A DNA stretch of 46,908 bases, taken from contig NZ_JAUYAW010000071.1 of the NCBI RefSeq assembly GCF_030693405.1, positions 1-46,908 on the forward strand, in the 5' to 3' direction. Positions within the stretch are counted from its first letter, which is position 1, and each line of letters starts with the position of its first letter. Under the pieces are notes generated by a model that did no database searches, was not told where the DNA came from, and worked only from the letters and a program-made list of their open reading frames with translations. The stretch comes from Phenylobacterium sp. GTDB taxonomy: Bacteria; Pseudomonadota; Alphaproteobacteria; Caulobacterales; Caulobacteraceae. The position numbers and the translations under genes are program-made. Below are positions 41,390 through 46,908 of this stretch, in pieces.

Positions 41390-42388
41390 CTAGCTGGCTT
41401 CTGAGGGGCCATCGGCCCGTTTGGCATAGTGTCCGGCGATGGCCGCGCAGGCCATCAGCTGGAACTGGTGATAGAGCATGATGGGCAGCAACACGAAGCC
41501 CACCGTGGCGGCAGGGAACAGGACGGCGGCCATGGGCGCGCCCGCCGCCAGACTCTTGTTGGAGCCGCCAAACAGGATGGTCGCCTCGTCCTCCACCGGG
41601 AACTTCATGCGTCGGCTGATCCAGACGGTCCAGCCCACGGAGGCGACCAGCAGGACGAGACAGATGAGCGACAGGCGCACCAGGTCGCCCACAGACACCT
41701 GGCTCCAGATGCCGACGGCCACGGCGCCGGAAAAGGCGTTGTAGACCACCAGCAGGATCGAGCCCCGGTCGACGAGACTGGCCTGCTTGGCGTGGCGCTG
41801 AATGAAGCCGCCGATCCATCGGCGCAGGAGCTGACCGGCGATGAACGGGACCAGCAGTTGCAGCAGGATGGCCTCGAACGCCCCCCAGGACAGACCGCCC
41901 CCCTGCGCGCTCAGCAGGACGCCCACCAGCAGGGGCGTGATCGCGATCCCCAGGATATTTGACGCCGAGGCGCCGCAGACGGCGGCGGCCACATTGCCCC
42001 GGGCCACAGCGGTGAAGCCGACCGCCGACTGGATGGTGGAGGGCAGGCAGCCCAGATAGATCAGGCCGGGCGCGAGCGCCGCTGGCACGATCCAGGGCGG
42101 CAGGGTCGAGAACGCCAGCCCCGCGAGCGGAAACAGGGCGAAGGTGGTGCCTAGAACCACCAGATGCAGACGCCAGTGCGCGATGCCCGCCACCACGGCC
42201 TGGGGCGAGAGCTTGGCGCCGTGCAGGAAGAAGACCAGGGCGACGCCGATCTTGGTCGCGATCCCCACCACTTCGGCAGCCTGTCCTCGGGCTGGCACGA
42301 GGGAGGCGAACACCACCGTGGCCAGGATGGCCAGGATGTAAGGGTCGATCTTGAACCGGGCGAGCGCGCCGCGAACGGCGCCGATCAC
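41390..42388 (-). CDS. Bile acid:sodium symporter-like (SBF/DUF4137-type) transporter
   Basis: The 332-residue protein has about nine to ten membrane helices. Recognisable spots include GVALVFFLHGAKLSPQAV, GLIYLGCLPSTIQSAVGFTA, GNVAAAVCGASASNILGIAI and the later FGGSNKSLAAGAPMA, which is typical of the PF13593 SBF-like family (YfeH). The start is a GTG overlapping the purF stop as GTGA. Natural substrates are unknown. It is translationally coupled to purF. Confidence 0.85.
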   Translation of the reverse strand: MIGAVRGALARFKIDPYILAILATVVFASLVPARGQAAEVVGIATKIGVALVFFLHGAKLSPQAVVAGIAHWRLHLVVLGTTFALFPLAGLAFSTLPPWIVPAALAPGLIYLGCLPSTIQSAVGFTAVARGNVAAAVCGASASNILGIAITPLLVGVLLSAQGGGLSWGAFEAILLQLLVPFIAGQLLRRWIGGFIQRHAKQASLVDRGSILLVVYNAFSGAVAVGIWSQVSVGDLVRLSLICLVLLVASVGWTVWISRRMKFPVEDEATILFGGSNKSLAAGAPMAAVLFPAATVGFVLLPIMLYHQFQLMACAAIAGHYAKRADGPSEAS

Positions 42389-43875
42389 GCGTCGACCAGG
42401 AAGGTCAGTTGGCGCTCATCGGCCGCATTCCGGCCCTCGGCGATCTCCCGGTCGAGCAGTCGGGTCGGATAGTCGCCCGTGAAGTAGTGGTCGGTGAACT
42501 GGGGCGCGGCCGGGTCCCGGGGCTCGGACTCCATGGCCCAGTAGAGGCCGTCCACCGAGAGGAAGCCGAGGCTGTCGACCTCCAGCATCTTGGCCATCTC
42601 GGCGATGGTGTTGTTGGCCGCCAGCAGCTGCTCGCGCTCAGGCATGTCGATGCCGTAGAAGTCGGGCCACATGATGGGCGGCGAGCCGGAGCGAAGGTGA
42701 ACCTCCTTGGCGCCGGCCTCACGCACCATCCGCACCACCCGCAGGGAATTGGTGCCGCGGACGATGGAGTCGTCGATCAGCATCACCCGCTTGCCGGCGA
42801 GAACGGCGCGATTGGGCGACAGCTTCATGCGCACGCCAAGCTCCCGGGCGCCCTGGGTCGGCTGGATGAAGGTGCGGCCCACATAGTGGTTACGCATGAT
42901 GCCCATCTCATAGGGCACGCCAGTCTCCTGGGCGTAGCCGAGCGCCGCAGGCACGCCGGAGTCGGGCACGGGCACCACCACGTCGCAGGGTGGCGCGCTC
43001 TCCTGGGCCAGGCGACGACCCATGCGCTTGCGCACCTCATAGACCGAGCGGCCGTTCACCACGGAATCGGGGCGGGCGAAATAGACATATTCGAAGATGC
43101 AGGGGCGGGCCCGGGCGGCGGGGAAGGGCCGCAGGCTCTCGACGCCGTTCTCGTCGATCACCACCATCTCGCCATGTTCGATGTCGCGGACGAACCGGGC
43201 GCCGATCATGTCGAGGGCGCAGGTCTCGGATGCCAGGACCCAGGTGTTGTCGAGCTTGCCCAGAACCAGCGGGCGGATGCCCAGGGGATCGCGGACGCCG
43301 ATCAGCTTCTTGTTGGTGAGCGCCACGAGGGCGTAGCCGCCCTCGATCATCGACAGGGCGTCGATGAAGCGGTCGGTCATCCGCCCCTTCCTCGAGCGAG
43401 CCACCAGATGGAGGATAACCTCGGAGTCCGACGTCGACTGGAAGATAGCGCCCTCGGCCACCAGATGCTGGCGCAGGGTGAGGAAGTTGGTGAGGTTGCC
43501 GTTGTGGGCCAGCGCGATGCCGCCGCTTTCCAGATCGGCGAACATCGGCTGGACGTTGCGGATGAAGCTGCCGCCAGCGGTGGAGTAGCGGGTGTGGCCG
43601 ATGGCGGCCCCGCCAGGCAGGCGTTGGGCGAGATCGGCGTCTCCGAAGGCCTCGCCGACGCGGCCCATGTGGCGTTCAGTGTGGAAGCGGTGGCCATCGA
43701 AGCTGGCGATCCCGCAGGCTTCCTGCCCCCGGTGCTGCAGAGCGTGGAGCCCCAGGGCGGTGAGACCTGCGGCCTGGGCCGCGCCATAGACCCCGAAGAC
43801 GCCGCACTCGAGCCTCAGGCTGTCGTCATCAGGGTCTCGGACCGGGGGGGACCAGATCTCAGAAGCCGGGCTCAT
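42385..43875 (-). CDS. purF: Amidophosphoribosyltransferase
   Basis: The product is 496 residues. A 23-residue leader precedes the nucleophile Cys24 (RLECGVFGVYG), so processing is expected as in many PurF enzymes. The glutaminase domain has HTRYSTAGG and HNGNLTN. The PRTase domain has the PRPP loop VMLIDDSIVRGTNSLRVV and the helix YVGRTFIQPTQGARELGVRMKLSPN. It makes phosphoribosylamine, the first step of purine synthesis. Its start overlaps the cvpA stop by 4 nt. Confidence 0.95.
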   Translation of the reverse strand: MSPASEIWSPPVRDPDDDSLRLECGVFGVYGAAQAAGLTALGLHALQHRGQEACGIASFDGHRFHTERHMGRVGEAFGDADLAQRLPGGAAIGHTRYSTAGGSFIRNVQPMFADLESGGIALAHNGNLTNFLTLRQHLVAEGAIFQSTSDSEVILHLVARSRKGRMTDRFIDALSMIEGGYALVALTNKKLIGVRDPLGIRPLVLGKLDNTWVLASETCALDMIGARFVRDIEHGEMVVIDENGVESLRPFPAARARPCIFEYVYFARPDSVVNGRSVYEVRKRMGRRLAQESAPPCDVVVPVPDSGVPAALGYAQETGVPYEMGIMRNHYVGRTFIQPTQGARELGVRMKLSPNRAVLAGKRVMLIDDSIVRGTNSLRVVRMVREAGAKEVHLRSGSPPIMWPDFYGIDMPEREQLLAANNTIAEMAKMLEVDSLGFLSVDGLYWAMESEPRDPAAPQFTDHYFTGDYPTRLLDREIAEGRNAADERQLTFLVDA

Positions 43876-44480
43876 CGGGATTTCTCCACCAGATCGTCGA
43901 TGTCGTCGCGCGCGCGCTCGTCATAGCCTTCTTCCGAAGGCGGATCACCCGCGCCGTCGCGAACCGCGCTAGCAATCGCTGGCCGTAGCCGATCGGCCAC
44001 ATCCATTCCCTTGGGCGCGAAGGCTTTCAGCACCTCGCCGGCCGCCTTGGTCAAGGGATAAAGCGCCGCACCGGCGATCCATTGCGGCATCCGATCTGGC
44101 GGGGTCGCGGCGTTGAAGGCCAGGCTGAAGGCGCCGAGCACCACCAGGGAGCGCACCAGGCCAAAGCCGGCGCCGATCAGTCGATCGAGAAAGCCCAGGA
44201 CGTCCGTGGCCTGCACCCGGGCGGCCATGTTCCCTCCGATGAGGCGCAGAACCACATAGACGGCCACAAACACCACGAGGATTGCGGCCACATTGGCGGC
44301 CCAGGCCGGCTCGACAATCCCCCGGAGGATCGGACCGGAGAAGCGCAGGCCCCAAAGGGCCGCCGCGCCGGCCACCAGCAGGGCGAGCACGGTCATCATC
44401 TCGCGGACCGCGCCCCGGAAGAAGCCGACGCCCGCCGAGATGGACAGCAGCCCCAGGGCGATGATGTCGAACAGGGTCAA
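43872..44480 (-). CDS. cvpA: CvpA-family membrane protein
   Basis: The product is 202 residues with four helices in the first 150 (LTLFDIIALGLLSISAGVGFFRG, then VREMMTVLALLVAGAAALWG, and two more) and a polar C-terminal tail. The TTG at 44480 is chosen because it overlaps the radA stop as TTGA and AAGG lies 6 nt upstream; the result matches the usual MTLFD opening. A TTG at 44495 is less likely. CvpA lies beside purF in many Proteobacteria and affects envelope homeostasis. Confidence 0.85.
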   Translation of the reverse strand: MTLFDIIALGLLSISAGVGFFRGAVREMMTVLALLVAGAAALWGLRFSGPILRGIVEPAWAANVAAILVVFVAVYVVLRLIGGNMAARVQATDVLGFLDRLIGAGFGLVRSLVVLGAFSLAFNAATPPDRMPQWIAGAALYPLTKAAGEVLKAFAPKGMDVADRLRPAIASAVRDGAGDPPSEEGYDERARDDIDDLVEKSR

Positions 44481-45856
44481 GAGCGACCTTTCCAATCTTG
44501 CTCGCCGATCCTGGCGATGGCGTCGGCGAGCCGGGCGACCGGGTTGACCTTCATGCCCGTTCCGCCCTCGGCCTCCATGGGCGCAAGGGCCTGGCCGAAG
44601 CCCAGCTTGGCGGCCTCCTTCAGGCGTCCATCCATCCGGCTGACCTGCCGGATATCTCCCGACAGGCTGATCTCGCCGAACACCACGCAGTCCTGGGGCA
44701 GGGCGACGTCGAGGGCGGAGGAGGCCAGGGCGGCGGCGGCGGCCAGATCAGCGGCGGGCTCGGTGACGCGAAGGCCGCCGGCAACGTTCAGATAGACATC
44801 GCGGTCGCCGAAACCAAGGCCACACCTCGCCTCCAGCACCGCCAGCACCATGGCCAGCCGGCCGGAATCCCAGCCGACGACAGCCCGCCTCGGCGTGCCA
44901 TAGGCACTGGGGGCGACGAGGGCCTGGATTTCCACCAGCACCGGCCGCGAGCCTTCGATGCCGGCGAACACCGCCGCGCCTGCCGCCCGTTCGCCAGAGG
45001 TGTTGAGGAACAGGGCCGAGGGGTTCACCACCTCCATCAGGCCGGCGTCGGCCATCTCGAATACGCCGATCTCGTCGGTGGCGCCGAAGCGGTTCTTGAC
45101 GCCGCGAAGAATGCGGAACGGATAGCCCCGCTCACCCTCGAAGGTGAGCACGGCGTCGACCATGTGCTCGATGACCCTGGGGCCAGCTATGGCGCCTTCC
45201 TTGGTGACGTGGCCGACGAGGATGACAGCCACCCCGCGCTTCTTGGCGATGCGGACCAGTTCACCGGCCGCGGCGCGAACCTGGGTGACCGAGCCCGGCG
45301 CGGCCTCATGTGCATCGCTCCACATGGTCTGGATGGAGTCGATGATCACCAGATCGAAGGCGTCGCGCTTCAGGCCGTCCAGGATGATGCGCAGGGACGT
45401 TTCGGCGGCCAGTTGCACGGGGGCCTTGGCCAGGCCCATGCGGTGGGCGCGCGCGCGGACCTGCTCAACGGCCTCCTCGCCGGAAATATAGGCGCAGCGG
45501 GCGCCGCGCAGGGCCGCCTGGCCGACCACCTGCATCAGCAGGGTGGATTTGCCCACGCCTGGATCGCCACCCACCAGCAGGGCCGAGCCCGGCACCACGC
45601 CGCCGCCGCAGACCCGGTCGAATTCGGCCACGCCGGTGAGGATCCGCGGCGGCGCTGGGGTCTCCGCCTCAAGGGTCTCGAACACCAGGCCGCGCTGGCC
45701 CCGGCTGGACTTGGCGGGCGCGAGGGCTCCGGGCGGCCGCGACTGCGCCTCCTCGACCATGGTGTTCCAGGCCCCGCAGGCGGGACACTGGCCGGCCCAT
45801 TTTCCGTGCACGCCGCCGCAGGACTGGCAGACATAGACCGCGCCGTCTCTGGCCAA
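44477..45856 (-). CDS. radA: DNA repair protein RadA
   Basis: The product is 459 residues. An N-terminal C4 zinc finger (YVCQSCGGVHGKWAGQCPACGAW) is followed by the RecA-like core with Walker A GGDPGVGKSTLLM, the RadA-specific KNRFGATDEIGVF motif, and a C-terminal Lon-like domain (about 290-459, without the protease serine). It promotes branch migration in recombination. The start codon is TTG; the zinc finger begins only nine residues later, so no earlier start is needed. Confidence 0.94.
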   Translation of the reverse strand: MARDGAVYVCQSCGGVHGKWAGQCPACGAWNTMVEEAQSRPPGALAPAKSSRGQRGLVFETLEAETPAPPRILTGVAEFDRVCGGGVVPGSALLVGGDPGVGKSTLLMQVVGQAALRGARCAYISGEEAVEQVRARAHRMGLAKAPVQLAAETSLRIILDGLKRDAFDLVIIDSIQTMWSDAHEAAPGSVTQVRAAAGELVRIAKKRGVAVILVGHVTKEGAIAGPRVIEHMVDAVLTFEGERGYPFRILRGVKNRFGATDEIGVFEMADAGLMEVVNPSALFLNTSGERAAGAAVFAGIEGSRPVLVEIQALVAPSAYGTPRRAVVGWDSGRLAMVLAVLEARCGLGFGDRDVYLNVAGGLRVTEPAADLAAAAALASSALDVALPQDCVVFGEISLSGDIRQVSRMDGRLKEAAKLGFGQALAPMEAEGGTGMKVNPVARLADAIARIGEQDWKGRS

Positions 45857-45915
45857 GCCGGACTCCTGATTCGCTGATGGCGTAGTCTAACGCCCGGCGC
45901 CTGGGTTTGGCCGCC

Positions 45916-46908
45916 TTAGGCGCTCAAGGAGGCCTCGGCTCCGAGATAGCTGCGCTGGGCGCGGGTGGATAGCCGCACCAGGCATTCGTGCGCGATGCTG
46001 CCTGCTGCCTGAGCCTGATCGTCGAGCAGCGCGTGGGGCCCCAAAAGCTCGACCATGTCGCCAGGCTGGGCGGGCGCGTCCCCCAGGTCCACGACGGTCA
46101 GATCCATATCGACGATGTAGAGCCGGCGCAGCGCGCCCGCCGCCCAGGCCCGCCCGCCGCGGCGGGTGGCGCGGATGACGCCGTCGGCGTAGCCCGCGCC
46201 GACCAGGGCGACCCGGGTTGCGGCTTCGGCCCGGATCGTCGCGCCATAGCCGATGAGCTCTCCGGCGCCCACATGGCGGATGTCGAGAATGGGCGCCTCC
46301 AGCCGCGCCACCGCCCGGAGCCGGGAATCGGGCCGTTCCATGGGTCCGCCACCGAACAGGCTGATGCCCGGGCGGACGAGATCGAAACGATAGTCGGGTC
46401 CCAGAAAGGCGCCGGCGGAGGCGGCGAGGCTGGCCTTCGCTTGCGGGAAAAGCTGTCTGACGGCGCGGAAGACGGCCAGCTGCTCAGCATTGCGCCCGTG
46501 ATCGGGGGTCGCGCCGCAGCCCAGGTGGCTCATCACCAGCTCAATCTCCAGGCCCCCGAGGCGGTCGGATTGAACGAGGGCTGCAGCCTCACCCCGGCCC
46601 AGGCCCTGGCGGTTCATGCCGGTGTCCACCTGCAGCGCGCAGGGCAGGGAGATTTCGGCGCCCAGCGCGAAACGACTGGCGGCGGCGACCTGGTCGAAAC
46701 TGTTCAGCACGGGGATCAGACCGGCGGCCGCCAGCCGCGGGCCGCCGCCCGGCGTGAAGCCGTCAAGCACGAGAATGCGGGCGGGGCGGTGGGCCATGGC
46801 CGCGCGGAGCGCTTCGCCCTCCTCGAGCCGGGCGACGAAGAAGGTCCGGGCGCCCTCGGCCCAGAGGCGGCGCGCGACCGGCGCGGCGCCCAGGCCGTAG
46901 CCGTCGGC
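45916..46908 (-). CDS. alr: Alanine racemase, 5'-truncated by the window edge
   Basis: The open frame enters from the right edge at ADGYGLGAAPVARRL, so the catalytic PLP lysine of the VKADGYG motif is just outside the window. The visible 330 residues include HLGCGATPDH (family SHLxCAD-like motif), the ELIGYGATIRA segment, and VALVGAGYADGVIRA, where the catalytic Tyr motif of the C-terminal domain is modified in the usual way (GYADG). Alr makes D-alanine for peptidoglycan. It ends 59 bp before the radA start and is probably co-transcribed with it. Confidence 0.92.
   Translation of the reverse strand, partial: ADGYGLGAAPVARRLWAEGARTFFVARLEEGEALRAAMAHRPARILVLDGFTPGGGPRLAAAGLIPVLNSFDQVAAASRFALGAEISLPCALQVDTGMNRQGLGRGEAAALVQSDRLGGLEIELVMSHLGCGATPDHGRNAEQLAVFRAVRQLFPQAKASLAASAGAFLGPDYRFDLVRPGISLFGGGPMERPDSRLRAVARLEAPILDIRHVGAGELIGYGATIRAEAATRVALVGAGYADGVIRATRRGGRAWAAGALRRLYIVDMDLTVVDLGDAPAQPGDMVELLGPHALLDDQAQAAGSIAHECLVRLSTRAQRSYLGAEASLSA

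Noticed and set aside
1..46908. CRISPR arrays, prophage genes, toxin-antitoxin pairs, integrase or att sites
   Set aside because: No regularly spaced direct repeats, phage structural genes, small toxin-antitoxin gene pairs or tyrosine/serine recombinases were seen on reading both strands.

Overview
The window is GC-rich alphaproteobacterial DNA and looks like Caulobacterales (Phenylobacterium or a close Caulobacter relative). The evidence is a Caulobacter-type sphingolipid cluster (spt, acyl carrier protein, ceramide reductase, acyl-ACP synthetase), two large TonB-dependent receptors, a bamB-der pair, a radA-cvpA-purF operon, and many 4-nt ATGA/GTGA/TTGA start-stop overlaps. All assignments come from reading the translations; no database search was run. 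I saw no rRNA, tRNA or CRISPR array.

Left part (1-8.5 kb). A fragment of an amidohydrolase gene runs off the left edge, followed by about 600 bp without a gene. Then comes a sphingolipid/outer-membrane-lipid locus. lptF, a HIT-family gene, a DUF2141 gene, a nucleotidyltransferase-like gene, spt, acp and cerR look intact. Three partners look broken: lptG stops after 49 codons, a lipid-kinase gene has lost its 5' end and is frameshifted in a C-run, and the acyl-ACP/CoA synthetase lacks its N-terminus and an internal block. The two outer breakpoints (about 835 and 8536) carry the same 10 bp in inverted orientation, which suggests mobile-element activity.

Accessory part (8.5-15.6 kb). A TonB-dependent receptor sits behind a perfect 16-bp palindrome. 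It is followed by inverted IS3-family transposase remnants, a small heat-shock gene convergent with an ABC1/UbiB-like kinase gene, another IS3 remnant, and a 47-bp palindrome that looks like two IS ends collapsed together.

Middle (15.6-28.3 kb). A compact terminal-oxidase locus encodes a lipoprotein subunit II, a fused subunit I-III, CtaG-like and CopD-like proteins, and a DUF2231 gene on the opposite strand between the others. Next is a cluster of mtnP, DUF2064 transferase, family-2 glycosyltransferase, radical SAM, DUF1499, SelD-N-domain-like FAD oxidoreductase, mercuric-reductase-like flavoprotein and TVP38/TMEM64. It resembles the 'rSAM/selenodomain-associated' (arsenosugar-type) gene sets and is the best candidate for an uncharacterised pathway.

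Right part (28.4-46.9 kb). A second TonB receptor, an Lrp/AsnC regulator with a 12-12-12 inverted-repeat operator, and an AbgB-like M20 hydrolase form a likely uptake/hydrolysis module. After these come a DUF6249-ECF sigma-membrane-protein trio, panB (apparently with a CTG start), a YfgM-like TPR gene, bamB and der. On the minus strand the order is alr (partial), radA, cvpA, purF, a bile-acid/Na+ symporter-like gene and an SDR gene.
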